Part shown: piece after piece, positions 56,633-64,000 of the stretch | Layout: each line of letters starts with the position of its first letter | Position numbering within the stretch: the first letter of the stretch is position 1 | NCBI GenBank assembly: GCA_016711205.1 | Contig: JADJTM010000002.1 | Span: 620,001-684,000 of the forward strand | From: Micropruina sp. | GTDB lineage: Bacteria; Actinomycetota; Actinomycetes; Propionibacteriales; Propionibacteriaceae | Direction of reading: 5' to 3' | Length of the DNA: 64,000 nucleotides | Translations under genes and position numbers: made by a program | The notes under the pieces: model-generated | What the model saw: only the letters and a program-made list of their open reading frames with translations | What the model was told of the DNA's origin: nothing | The model's database searches: none

Positions 56633-57886
56633 CTACGGGCCTAAGGACGTGATCGGCACGACGAGGATGCCGTCTGGCCGCCGATAGGCGAAACGTCCAC
56701 CGGTCACGACCACGAGGGCGGCGGGCTCACCGTGCCTGGCCTTGTCCACCTTGCTCGCCATGTGCAGCAGCGACTCGGCCGCAGCGTCCGCCTGGGCTTC
56801 ACCGAGCTTGAACTCGAATCCGGCCCAGCGACCGTTGGGGAGCTCGAGAATGGCGTCGATCTCCTGGTTCAGTTGCGTGTCGCGCCAGCAGGACAACGTT
56901 GCGCCGAGTGCCTGGCTGTAGACGCGGAGGTCCCGCAGCCCAAGCGACTCGAAGTGGAAGCCGGCAGCCTCCAGGTCGGCGAGCAGCTCGGCCGTTCCGA
57001 CGCCGAGCGCCGCAATCCCGATCGAGGGATCCACAAAGTGGTGCACCGGGGTCGTGCGGAGACGAGTTCGTGAACGCATGTGGGGCTGCCAGGCGGGCAG
57101 CGGCTCGGTGAGCATGAGCCGGTCAAGTGCGTCGAGGTAATTGGTGAGGGTCTTGTCGTCGATCGGGCCGTTCTGACCGCCGACCTCGATCGTGACCGCC
57201 GACCTACGTAGCGGAGTGCCCACGCCACGACCCAGCGATGCAAGCAGCCGGGTGAGGTTGCCCGGGTTGCGTCGCGGTCCCAGCGCCGGAACGTCGACCT
57301 CGACGACGTTGCGATTGTAGGCGGCGACCCACGCCCGCGCCGCCCGTTCTGGGAGGTCGATGGTCTCGGGCCAGCCGCCGACCACGATGCGCTCGATCAA
57401 GTCAGGTATGGACAACGGGGCGGGGGCGCCACTCGGCTCGGCGCCATCCAGGATCGCGGCCAGGCTGACCGCGCCGGTCGAGTGGCCGGACTCGAACAGG
57501 CTCATCGGCCGCATCCGCAGACGAGCGATCCGGCCCGCCCCGGAGTGCAGCCGTGCATTGTCGCGGGGCCGCGACGATCCGGTGAGGAGGTAGAGGCCCT
57601 TGTCGCTGTGGTCGTCGACCGCGCGCCGGACGAGGTTCCAGATGTCCGGAGTGTCCTGCCACTCGTCGAAGAGGATCGGCGTTGGGGAGGCGAACAACTG
57701 GTCGGGGTACGTCTCCAGTGCCGCCCGGGCGGCCCGGTCGACCTCCATCCGGAAGATGGTCCGGGCGAGCTGGGACGCCGTCGCGGTCTTCCCGACGGCC
57801 TTCGGCCCGTCGATGAGGACGGCACCCATGAAGCCCATGAGGTCCTGTAGCTCGGCGTCGACCACGCGGGGACGGTAGCTCGTCAC
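56633..57886 (-). CDS. AAA ATPase with DUF4143 domain
   Basis: The 417-residue protein belongs to the P-loop AAA_14/DUF4143 group. Walker A is DGPKAVGKTATA, Walker B ILFDEWQDTP, sensor LLTGSS. The C-terminal DUF4143 part contains a PD-(D/E)XK-like core (DAILELPNGRWAGFEFKLG), typical of these proteins. Function in the family is mostly unknown, with defence or toxin-like roles suggested for some. It starts with GTG, 6 nt after TAGACT, so it is probably leaderless. Three 18-bp repeats lie just upstream. Confidence 0.85.
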   Translation of the reverse strand: MTSYRPRVVDAELQDLMGFMGAVLIDGPKAVGKTATASQLARTIFRMEVDRAARAALETYPDQLFASPTPILFDEWQDTPDIWNLVRRAVDDHSDKGLYLLTGSSRPRDNARLHSGAGRIARLRMRPMSLFESGHSTGAVSLAAILDGAEPSGAPAPLSIPDLIERIVVGGWPETIDLPERAARAWVAAYNRNVVEVDVPALGPRRNPGNLTRLLASLGRGVGTPLRRSAVTIEVGGQNGPIDDKTLTNYLDALDRLMLTEPLPAWQPHMRSRTRLRTTPVHHFVDPSIGIAALGVGTAELLADLEAAGFHFESLGLRDLRVYSQALGATLSCWRDTQLNQEIDAILELPNGRWAGFEFKLGEAQADAAAESLLHMASKVDKARHGEPAALVVVTGGRFAYRRPDGILVVPITSLGP

Positions 57887-57892
57887 CGGTCC

Positions 57893-57898
57893 AGTCTA
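57893..57898 (-). promoter_or_regulatory. -10 hexamer of the DUF4143 ATPase gene, leaderless arrangement
   Basis: On the minus strand TAGACT is followed by GGACCG and then the GTG start at 57886. Confidence 0.45.
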
Positions 57899-57912
57899 GG
57901 CTGAGGCGTCAC

Positions 57913-57976
57913 GAAATCCCAGATTCGTCGGAGCTGAAATCCGAGATCCGTCGGTCTTGAAGTCGGAGATTCGTCG
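57913..57976. repeat. Three 18-bp direct repeats with 23-bp period
   Basis: GAAATCCCAGATTCGTCG (57913), GAAATCCGAGATCCGTCG (57936) and GAAGTCGGAGATTCGTCG (57959) recur exactly 23 bp apart. They cover the -35 region and upstream of the DUF4143 ATPase promoter, so they are probably operators for cooperative binding; iterons are the alternative. The rest of 57977-58323 holds the right-end attachment region and no gene. Confidence 0.8.
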
Positions 57977-58126
57977 AAGCCTGCTTTGGCCGGTGGGTGA
58001 ACCCGGTCCACCCCCTTTGGGTGTGGCACGATCCTTCTGTCCAGACCAGCACGCGGCGGCGGGGACCCGCAAGACTGTTCGACTTCGCCTTCTGGACGGG
58101 CGCCATCGCCATTGCCCCTGAAGCTC

Positions 58127-58156
58127 AGTCCGCAAAAAGTCCGCAAGAAGTCCGCA
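58127..58156. repeat. Right arm-type integrase sites (three 11-bp-spaced repeats)
   Basis: AGTCCGCA occurs at 58127, 58138 and 58149, with the same 11-bp period and orientation as the left triplet at 39457-39486. In the excised circle the two triplets would flank the core on both sides, as in lambda-type attP. Confidence 0.8.
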
Positions 58157-58273
58157 GGACCACCGAACCCGCCCCACCGTCACCAACGCAAGCAAACGCC
58201 ATAAGCCCTAGTCAAACTGCGTTTGCCAACGCCACTCACAGTTCCCGCGACAGGCCGTACACTGCCTTGATAG

Positions 58274-58291
58274 TTCCCGTACTACTACTGA
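58274..58291 (+). other. attR core
   Basis: An exact copy of TTCCCGTACTACTACTGA from the end of menB. Only these 18 bp are shared, so this is an attachment site and not a menB fragment. Confidence 0.9.
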
Positions 58292-58323
58292 GTGAGGCGT
58301 CTAGGCCCCGCGAGGCAGAATGG

Positions 58324-59337
58324 CTACCCCTTGCGCACCTGGGGGGTGAGGTCTGCGCCGGGGATGGGCACGTAGGCGCGTAGCAAGCCGTAGAACGGCT
58401 TTCCGGTCGGGATGCCGTTCTTGCCGTCGCCGGTCGGGCTCAGGGTGATCGAGTAGGTTCCGTCCGGCTCCGCCTCGGCACTGTAGGTGGTCCGGTCGTA
58501 CACGCCGAGCGGGTTGGGAATCAGCAGCTTGTTGTCCGCGCCGTAGACCGTCACCGAGAAGTAGCCGGTGTCGCGAACGATCCCCGCCGGCACCGTGACC
58601 GTGTAGGTGTCATCGCCGGTCAACGCGGCACCGCCGGAGTCCCTGAGAATCAAGGCGTAGCGGACGGTGTCGCTGGGCGTGCCCAACTGTCCCTGCATCA
58701 CGGCCCCCGCCAAGGTGATGTCGCCGACCTCGCCCGACCTCTTGCCGAACGCGATGTCGGGATTCAGAAACGGGATCGCCGCGGCGATGACCGCGAGCCC
58801 CGCCTGCTCCACGCCCGGGGAGAAACGCTGAACAGGTCGGTGCATGTCACCGGCGCCGCCCCGCATCGCGATCGACGCGCTCAACGCGCGCACCGCCTCC
58901 AGGTTGTCGACCACCACCATCCGGGTGAACACCAGACCCTGATCGGTTTCCAGCTCCACCACTTCGAAGTCGCCCTCGGGCACTTGCTGACCGGGACGGA
59001 TCAGCAGGATCGGCCGGGTCGGGTTCGCGATCACCGCCGGCACGTTGTGCAACATGTCGAACACCGAAACCGAGAAGAACTTGTCGTACCGCGGGGTGTC
59101 CACGATCGCCGGCGCCTCGGACAGACTGAACCAGCAATAGCCGTAATCGACGGTCGCCTGCGGTGTGATCACCGTCGCGTCGCTGGGGTCGACCAAACCG
59201 GTGAACGTGAACGTGCCAGGCTCGTTCGCCGCGAGCCAGGTGGTCATCATCGCGACCTGCTCGCGGTTGGGGAACTCCTTGATGAAGTGCTCGAGCGTGT
59301 CCTGCCCACTCAGATTCGCGTTATGCAACCGGCCCAT
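58324..59337 (-). CDS. DUF1254/DUF1214 domain protein
   Basis: The 337-residue protein matches the two-domain DUF1254-DUF1214 family. The N-terminal half carries YDKFFSVSVFDMLHNVPA; the C-terminal half carries FSVTVYGADNKLLIPNPLGVYD followed by PDGTYSITLSP, here named as separate short motifs FSVTVYGADNK and NPLGVYDRTT. No signal peptide is seen, although many relatives are secreted. GAGAGG precedes the ATG. It is the first chromosomal gene to the right of the integrated element. Function is unknown. Confidence 0.85.
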   Translation of the reverse strand: MGRLHNANLSGQDTLEHFIKEFPNREQVAMMTTWLAANEPGTFTFTGLVDPSDATVITPQATVDYGYCWFSLSEAPAIVDTPRYDKFFSVSVFDMLHNVPAVIANPTRPILLIRPGQQVPEGDFEVVELETDQGLVFTRMVVVDNLEAVRALSASIAMRGGAGDMHRPVQRFSPGVEQAGLAVIAAAIPFLNPDIAFGKRSGEVGDITLAGAVMQGQLGTPSDTVRYALILRDSGGAALTGDDTYTVTVPAGIVRDTGYFSVTVYGADNKLLIPNPLGVYDRTTYSAEAEPDGTYSITLSPTGDGKNGIPTGKPFYGLLRAYVPIPGADLTPQVRKG

Positions 59338-59599
59338 CAGGCAATCCTCTCACCCCAGGTCTTGCATGAACTTCGGGCACAGCATGCCACCGCCCAGTGC
59401 GGGTCGTCACCCGTGGGGTGACCGGGGCCTCCTGGCTGGCCGATCTGACCTTGACCACGCTGGTGCCTTCGTGGCGGACGCCGATGGCTACGTCTGCGGA
59501 CCTGCCGGTTTCACCGTGGGCGAGGCGCCTGTGGTGCGAGTTGTCCACAGATAGTCCGTGGGTAGGCCCTTCAGCGGCCTCAGTGTCGGTGTCGCCCTC

Positions 59600-59605
59600 T
59601 AGGTT
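59600..59605 (+). promoter_or_regulatory. -10 hexamer of the RecQ-like gene, leaderless arrangement
   Basis: TAGGTT is followed by GGCGGGC (7 nt) and ATG at 59613. No Shine-Dalgarno sequence is present. Confidence 0.4.
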
Positions 59606-59612
59606 GGCGGGC

Positions 59613-61712
59613 ATGGACCTCGCAACGCTCACCCCCGAAGAAGAGCTGACAGTCACGCGGGTGATCGAGGCCTTGGCCGGTCCGGGTGCCCGGCTTCGTG
59701 ACGATCAGCGCACGGCCGTCGCTGCGCTCGTCCAGCCGGGGTCGCGGGTGCTGGTGGTGCAGGCCACCGGGTGGGGCAAGTCGGCCGTCTACTGGTGCGC
59801 GACCGCGCTGCACCGCGCCGCCGGGCACGGGCCGACGCTGGTGGTCAGCCCGCTGTTGTCGCTGATGCGCGACCAGGTTGCGGCTGCGGCGAAGGCGGGG
59901 CTGCGGGCGGCCACCATCAACAGCTCCAACGTGGGCGACTGGTCGGCGATCGAGGCCGACCTGGCCGCTGATCGGCTCGACGTGGTGCTGGTCAGCCCCG
60001 AGCGGCTGGCGAATCCGGGTTTCGGAGCGCGGGTGTTGCAGCAGCTCGCCGGACGGCTGGGGCTGTTGGTGATCGACGAGGCGCACGCAGTCAGTGACTG
60101 GGGGCACGACTTTCGTCCCGACTACCGGCGGGTGTCCGACGTGCTGCGACAGCTGAACCCCGACACTCCGGTGTTGGCCACCACCGCCACCGCCAACGAA
60201 CGGGTCACCGACGACGTCGCCGCGCAACTCGGCGAGGCCACGCTGGTGCTGCGCGGGCCCCTCGCGCGGGCCTCCCTCGAGTTGGCGGTGGTCGACCGGC
60301 TCAGCCCGATCCAGCGGTACGCGTGGGTGGTCGACCAGCTGCCGCGACTCGCGGGCTCGGGCATCGTCTACGTGCTCACGGTCGCCGATGCCGAGCGGCT
60401 GGCGCAGGCGGTCCGGGTCGTCCATGGCGACGCGGTGCCGGTGGCGGCCTACACCGGCCAGCTTGAGGCCGCTGTGCGCCATCGGCTGGAGGACGATCTG
60501 CAGGCCAACCGGGTCAAAGCGCTGATCGCCACCTCGGCCCTCGGCATGGGCTACGACAAGCCCGATCTCGGCTTCGTGGTGCACGTCGGATCACCGCCGT
60601 CCCCGGTGTCGTACTACCAGCAGGTGGGCCGCGCCGGCCGGGCCATCGACCACGCCTCGGTGGTGCTGCTGCCCTCACCCGCCGATGAAGGCGTCTGGGA
60701 CTACTTCGCCACCGCGACCATCCCGGTCGAGGCCGAGGTGCACCGGCTGCTGGCGGCTCTCGAGGCTTCCGGCGGGGCTGCGTCCGTGCCGCAGTTGGAG
60801 GCCGAGACGGGGCTACGCCGCACCAAGGTCGAGCTGTACCTGAAACAGTTGGCGGTCGCCGGGGTCACCGAGCGAACCGCCGACGGCTGGCTCGCGACCG
60901 GCCGTCCGTGGACCTTCGACGCCGAGCACTACGACGGGGTGCTGGCGGTGCGGCGGCGCGAGGCCGCGATCATGCGGGCCTACACCAGGGGCGAACGCTG
61001 CCTGATGCAGCTGTTGCAGGAGTCGCTGGACGATGCCACCGCCACCCCCTGCGGCCGCTGCTCGGTGTGCCGCAACACCCTGCCGGCTCCCTTGGAGCCC
61101 GAGCCGCACACCGAAACCGTGCGGGCGGTGGCCACCGGATTGCGGGGCAGCGCGCAGGTGCTCGACCCGCGCAAGATGTGGCCCGGGGGCGAGTTCGGGG
61201 CGCGCGGACGCATTCCCGCCGCTCTGCTGGCAGAGGTGGGCCGGGTGCTGGTGCATGCGGACGCGCCCGAGTGGGCCGACACGCTGGCCGGTGCCTCCCG
61301 GGGCGACGAGCCGGCACGGCAGGAGCTTGCCGATGCCTGCGTCGGGGTGCTCAGCCGGTGGCGCGGCGACTGGCCGGCGCGGCCAGAGGTGGCCGTGGTG
61401 CTGAACACCGGCAGCTACCCGGGGCTGGCCGAGCATGTGGCAGGGCATTTGGCGTCCGTCGGACGGCTCGATTCGTCGGCCATCGGGGTCGCTCAGGCAG
61501 GCCCGCCCGACCGCGCGCTGCCGAGTGATCGCGAGGCGGCGCACTGGCGTGGCGCGCTCACGGTGCCGCAGCCCGACCAGGTGGCGGGTCGGGTGGTGTT
61601 GCTGGTGGTCGACGGTACCCGCAGCCAGTGGCCGGTCACGGTGGCGTCCGCGATGCTGCGCGAGGCGGGGGCCACGATGGTGCTGCCGCTGGTTGTGCAT
61701 CGGCAGGTGTGA
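59613..61712 (+). CDS. recQ: RecQ-family ATP-dependent DNA helicase
   Basis: The 699-residue SF2 helicase unwinds recombination and repair intermediates. Motifs: ATGWGKSAVYW (Walker A), VIDEAHAVSDWGHDFRPDYR (DEAH plus the RecQ aromatic loop), ATTATAN (motif III), SALGMGYDKPDL and QQVGRAGR (motif VI). A Cys cluster near 455-485 (ERCLMQL, TPCGRCSVC) is the RecQ zinc site. The last 200 residues are an actinomycete-type extension without an HRDC I can recognise. I start at 59613 and not at 59397 because the added stretch is not protein-like. Confidence 0.93.
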   Translation: MDLATLTPEEELTVTRVIEALAGPGARLRDDQRTAVAALVQPGSRVLVVQATGWGKSAVYWCATALHRAAGHGPTLVVSPLLSLMRDQVAAAAKAGLRAATINSSNVGDWSAIEADLAADRLDVVLVSPERLANPGFGARVLQQLAGRLGLLVIDEAHAVSDWGHDFRPDYRRVSDVLRQLNPDTPVLATTATANERVTDDVAAQLGEATLVLRGPLARASLELAVVDRLSPIQRYAWVVDQLPRLAGSGIVYVLTVADAERLAQAVRVVHGDAVPVAAYTGQLEAAVRHRLEDDLQANRVKALIATSALGMGYDKPDLGFVVHVGSPPSPVSYYQQVGRAGRAIDHASVVLLPSPADEGVWDYFATATIPVEAEVHRLLAALEASGGAASVPQLEAETGLRRTKVELYLKQLAVAGVTERTADGWLATGRPWTFDAEHYDGVLAVRRREAAIMRAYTRGERCLMQLLQESLDDATATPCGRCSVCRNTLPAPLEPEPHTETVRAVATGLRGSAQVLDPRKMWPGGEFGARGRIPAALLAEVGRVLVHADAPEWADTLAGASRGDEPARQELADACVGVLSRWRGDWPARPEVAVVLNTGSYPGLAEHVAGHLASVGRLDSSAIGVAQAGPPDRALPSDREAAHWRGALTVPQPDQVAGRVVLLVVDGTRSQWPVTVASAMLREAGATMVLPLVVHRQV

Positions 61713-62168
61713 GTCCCACCGGCGTGGTCGCACGACCCGTCATCCCGGCGAAGGCCGGGATCTCCCTCGCGGCACTGGCGTCGATGTGGGTCCCCCCGGC
61801 GTGGTCGCGCAACCGTCATCCCGGCGAAGGCCGGGATCTCCCTCGCGCCACTGGCGTCGATGTGCGTCCCCCCGGCGTGCTCGCACGACCCGTCATCCCG
61901 GCGAACGCCGGGATCTCCCTCGCGCCACTGGCGCCGATGTGAGTCCCCCCGGCGTGCTCGCACAGCCGTCATCCCGGCGAAGGCCGGGATCTCCCTCGCG
62001 GCACTGGCGTCGATGTGAGTACACCCGGCGTGGTCGCACGACCCGTCATCCCGGCGAAGGCCGGGATCTCCCTCGCGGCACTGGCGTCGATGTGAGTCCC
62101 GCCGGCGTGGTCGCACGTCCCGTCATCCCGGCGAAGGCCGGGATCTCCCTCGCGGCACTGGCGTCGAC
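61708..62168. repeat. Six tandem 76-77 bp palindromic repeats
   Basis: Hairpin cores ATCCCGGCGAAGGCCGGGAT (one with AACG in the loop) begin near 61741 and recur at 61817, 61894, 61970, 62047 and 62124. The interval contains CTCGCGGCACTGGCGTCGAT and GTGGTCGCACGACC segments. The core matches that of the 34-kb and 35.7-kb repeats, but the intervals differ, so this is a related, separately amplified family. It lies downstream of recQ; no gene is present in 61713-62256. Confidence 0.92.
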
Positions 62169-62187
62169 TACCGAGAGACTGTCGATA

Positions 62188-62209
62188 CGACCCCCGTTTG
62201 CGGGGGTCG
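62188..62209. terminator. Hairpin terminator between recQ and the acetyltransferase gene
   Basis: CGACCCCCG pairs perfectly with CGGGGGTCG around a TTTG loop. It lies between convergent genes and after the repeat block, so it can serve both directions. Confidence 0.7.
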
Positions 62210-62256
62210 GATCAACACTGTCTTTCAGACCCGGCCCGCTGTGGCACGGGAGCCGG

Positions 62257-62946
62257 TCAATCGTCGAGGCCGATCAGCCGCCGCACGGGGGCCACGCCCT
62301 CGACCTGCAGGTCGGGCCCGCGCACGAGATCGTCCGGGCGCAGCAGGTACCGCTGCTCGATGGCCGCGTCGAAGCCGGATTCGGTGGCGGTGGCGGGCCG
62401 GGGGCGCGGCTTGCGCACCAGGCCGTTGGACCGGTAGCCCACCTTGCGGCTGACCGCATTCGACGCCGCGTTGTCGACCCAAGCTGCTGAGGCCACCTCC
62501 TCGAAACCCAGGTGATCGAACAGCAGGGCGCACATCGCCCGGCGCATCAGGGTGCCGATACCGCGGTCCTGGTGCCGCAAACACAGCCACGAGCCCGTCT
62601 CACCGCTGCGGGTGAGCAGAAAGTCGTGGGTGCTGACACCCTGGGTGCCCACCAACTCGCCGTCGTAACGCACCGCCAGCTCGAGCGACCAGGCGTCCGG
62701 GCCGAACCGCGAGCGCACGCCCCAGTGGTACTGCAAAAACTCGCGGTGAAAGCGGTCGGGCGGTGTGAGCGTCCAGGGCACCAGAAACGGCATCGCATCG
62801 GGTGCGTGCACACCCTCGAAGGCGAGGTTCGCCAGCGCGATCAGGGTGTCGTCGTCGGGGCCGCTCAGCTCGATCGGCCCCGCGCTGACCCGCAGCCCGA
62901 GCACCGGGAGCGCCTCGGCAAGGGTGGTCTCGGCGGTGGTGACCAT
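62257..62946 (-). CDS. GNAT-family N-acetyltransferase
   Basis: The 229-residue protein has the acetyl-CoA-binding region LRHQDRGIGTLMRRAM (the R/QxxGxG/A loop) followed by a helix, then GFEEVASAAWVDNAASNAVSRKVGY, here split as VDNAASNAVSRKVGY, typical of RimJ/RimL-like enzymes. I use the ATG at 62946 with GGGAGGA upstream, not the one 60 nt earlier. The substrate is unknown. It is divergent from the YbaK-type gene. Confidence 0.9.
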   Translation of the reverse strand: MVTTAETTLAEALPVLGLRVSAGPIELSGPDDDTLIALANLAFEGVHAPDAMPFLVPWTLTPPDRFHREFLQYHWGVRSRFGPDAWSLELAVRYDGELVGTQGVSTHDFLLTRSGETGSWLCLRHQDRGIGTLMRRAMCALLFDHLGFEEVASAAWVDNAASNAVSRKVGYRSNGLVRKPRPRPATATESGFDAAIEQRYLLRPDDLVRGPDLQVEGVAPVRRLIGLDD

Positions 62947-63004
62947 GAGTCCTCCCAGTGGTCGACGGGGTTCGACGCTATCGGTTGCGGGCAGGATGGG
63001 CGGC

Positions 63005-63550
63005 ATGACCGATCAGACCATCTTCGGCAATCTGCGGGCGCAGCCGGCCACCGATCGTCCGGACCTGTTGGCACCGGTGGTGCTCGCGGCCATCCAGCTG
63101 ATCCCGGAGGCGCTGGTCGCCGAGATCGATCCCGCGTTCGCCGATACCGAGCAGTTGTGCGCCCAGTACGGCGTGCCGATGGACGCCTCGGCGAACGCCG
63201 TGATCGTGCGCGGCACCCGGGCCGGCGTCGACAAGCACGCCTGCTGCATGACCCTGGCTCACCGGCGGATCGACGTGAACAACGTGGTGCGGCGGCGGTT
63301 GGATGCGCGCAAGGCGTCCTTCGCCCCGATGGACTATGCGGTCGAGGCCACCGGCATGGAGTACGGCGGCATCAACCCGGTCGGGCTGCCGGCGGGCTGG
63401 CCGATCTGGGTGGACGGGGCCGTCGCCGACCGTAACTGGGTGTGCATCGGCTCGGGCGTTCGGCACTCCAAGCTGTTCATTCCGGTCAGCGGCCTGCTCG
63501 GATTACCCGGCGCGGAACGCGTGGACGACCTGGCCCGCGACAGCGCTTGA
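63005..63550 (+). CDS. YbaK/EbsC-type aminoacyl-tRNA deacylase
   Basis: The 181-residue single-domain protein resembles free-standing editing domains that hydrolyse mischarged tRNA. The body carries the YbaK pattern: VIVRG and CCMTLAHRRIDVNNVVRR, then the substrate-pocket segment EATGMEYGGINPVGLP and VCIGSGVRHSKLFIP. The ATG at 63005 is where this fold begins. The specific amino acid (Cys-tRNA-Pro or other) cannot be assigned. It is followed by a long inverted repeat. Confidence 0.88.
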   Translation: MTDQTIFGNLRAQPATDRPDLLAPVVLAAIQLIPEALVAEIDPAFADTEQLCAQYGVPMDASANAVIVRGTRAGVDKHACCMTLAHRRIDVNNVVRRRLDARKASFAPMDYAVEATGMEYGGINPVGLPAGWPIWVDGAVADRNWVCIGSGVRHSKLFIPVSGLLGLPGAERVDDLARDSA

Positions 63551-63552
63551 CG

Positions 63553-63683
63553 GGTAATGGGGACGGTTCCTTTCCCCGTCGCGACCGCGTTGCGACGGGG
63601 AAAGGAACCGTCCCCAATGCCCGTCGAATTCGCAGGGTCGCGACGGGGAAAGGAACCGTCCCCATAACCAGTCCCCATTACCG
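63553..63683. repeat. Long inverted-repeat element with GGGGACGGTTCCTTTCCCC arms
   Basis: A 24-bp arm at 63559-63582 pairs perfectly with 63592-63615, and a third, inverted copy lies at 63640-63663. The whole block is bounded by GGTAATGGGGA (63553) and TCCCCATTACC (63673). The right boundary contains the TAA stop of the next gene. It resembles REP-type palindromes mobilised by RAYT transposases, which I do not see here. Confidence 0.9.
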
Positions 63684-64000
63684 GTCGCAGGCTGCCCTGA
63701 CCAGCGCGGCGAACGCGTCCACATCGGCCTCGGCGGTGTCGAAGGAGCACATCCAACGCACTTCGCGCGCCGCGGCGTTCCAGTCGTAGAAGAAGAACCG
63801 CTCGCGCACCGCGTCCGCCACCCCCTCGGGCAGCCGGACGAACACGCCGTTGGCCTGGGTGGGTTGGGTGAACTCGACGCCGGGCACACCCGCCAGCGCC
63901 GCCCGTAACCGCGCGGCCATCGCGTTGGAGTGGGACGCGTTGCGCAGCCACAGGTCGCCCTCGAACAGGGCGATCAGCTGCGCCGACACGAACCGCATCT
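63678..64000 (-). CDS. Threonine-aldolase-like PLP enzyme, C-terminal part (runs off the window)
   Basis: Only the last 107 codons are present; the 5' part lies beyond base 64000. The segment RFVSAQLIALFEGDLWLRNA, then HSNAMAARLRAALAGVPGVE and ANGVFVRLPEG, matches the C-terminal domain of low-specificity L-threonine aldolases, which cleave threonine to glycine and acetaldehyde. The PLP lysine is outside the window. Its stop codon lies within the boundary of the inverted-repeat block. Confidence 0.85.
   Translation of the reverse strand, partial: MRFVSAQLIALFEGDLWLRNASHSNAMAARLRAALAGVPGVEFTQPTQANGVFVRLPEGVADAVRERFFFYDWNAAAREVRWMCSFDTAEADVDAFAALVRAACDR

Larger units (their letters stand above)
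39414..58291. mobile_element. Integrated mobilizable element with copper/redox cargo, inserted at menB
   Basis: The segment is bounded by an 18-bp direct repeat of the menB 3' end. Integrase, XRE regulator and excisionase-like genes occupy its left end; a MobF relaxase lies at the right, with no type IV secretion, coupling-protein or replication genes recognised. This fits an integrative mobilizable element (or a reduced ICE) that borrows a conjugation apparatus. Cargo is a copper ATPase, multicopper oxidase, two-component system, thiol-redox operon and a His-tailed transporter. An IS3-type element has since inserted. The chromosome resumes at 58292. Confidence 0.9.

Noticed and set aside
57997..58383. 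A 128-codon plus-strand ORF across the right end of the element
   Set aside because: It crosses the arm sites, the attachment core and the end of the DUF1254 gene, and its composition is not protein-like.

Overview
The window is high-GC DNA from an actinomycete-type bacterium (Actinomycetota). Supporting evidence: a GTP-type PEP carboxykinase, a mycobacterial LigB-like ATP-dependent DNA ligase, a DUF4395/thioredoxin pair, MenB, tightly overlapping ATGA/GTGA gene junctions, and several genes whose start codon lies 6-7 nt after a TANNNT -10 hexamer (probable leaderless transcripts). A member of the Propionibacteriales is possible, but the sequence alone does not settle this.

Layout. 1-7.6 kb: housekeeping genes. 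These are the end of an FtsX-like permease, a small membrane protein, DUF4395 plus thioredoxin, a promoter with a leader-peptide-like ORF and a hairpin, a hypothetical protein, a UvrA-like ATPase, a lipoprotein, pckG and tRNA-Arg(ACG). 7.8-21.1 kb: a complete-looking type I-E CRISPR-Cas locus (cas3-cas8e-cse2-cas7e-cas5e-cas6e-cas1e-cas2e) with a 72-repeat, 71-spacer array. cas8e carries a 1-nt frameshift near its 5' end that would disable Cascade unless it is a sequencing error. 21.1-24.3 kb: a beta-carbonic-anhydrase-like protein lacking the usual Asp-Arg dyad, LigB, and an AlkA-like glycosylase. 24.4-32.0 kb: a sugar-uptake locus (LacI regulator, substrate-binding lipoprotein, two permeases, a GH130-like enzyme, a secreted unknown protein) with a perfect LacI-type operator. 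32.1-39.4 kb: M3 peptidase, lipoprotein, DUF885 protein, GDPD and menB, with palindromic intergenic repeats.

39.4-58.3 kb is an integrated mobilizable element of about 18.9 kb. It sits at the 3' end of menB and is bounded by an 18-bp direct repeat that restores the last codons of menB. Each end carries three AGTCCGCA-type repeats at 11-bp period, probably integrase arm sites. It encodes a tyrosine integrase, an XRE regulator, an excisionase-like protein, a CPH-type copper ATPase, a multicopper oxidase, a two-component system, a small-protein/glutaredoxin/CcdA/redoxin operon, a DMT transporter with a histidine-rich tail, a MobF relaxase, an IS3-family insertion (3-bp target duplication) and a DUF4143 ATPase. 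Repeated CTTCATCG boxes near the copper and redox promoters suggest a regulon of the local response regulator. A CCCCATGGGG palindrome inside the copB promoter spacer suggests a CsoR-type repressor encoded elsewhere.

58.3-64.0 kb: chromosomal genes resume with a DUF1254/DUF1214 protein, a RecQ-family helicase, a GNAT acetyltransferase, a YbaK-type deacylase and the end of a threonine-aldolase-like enzyme, plus two further families of palindromic repeats.
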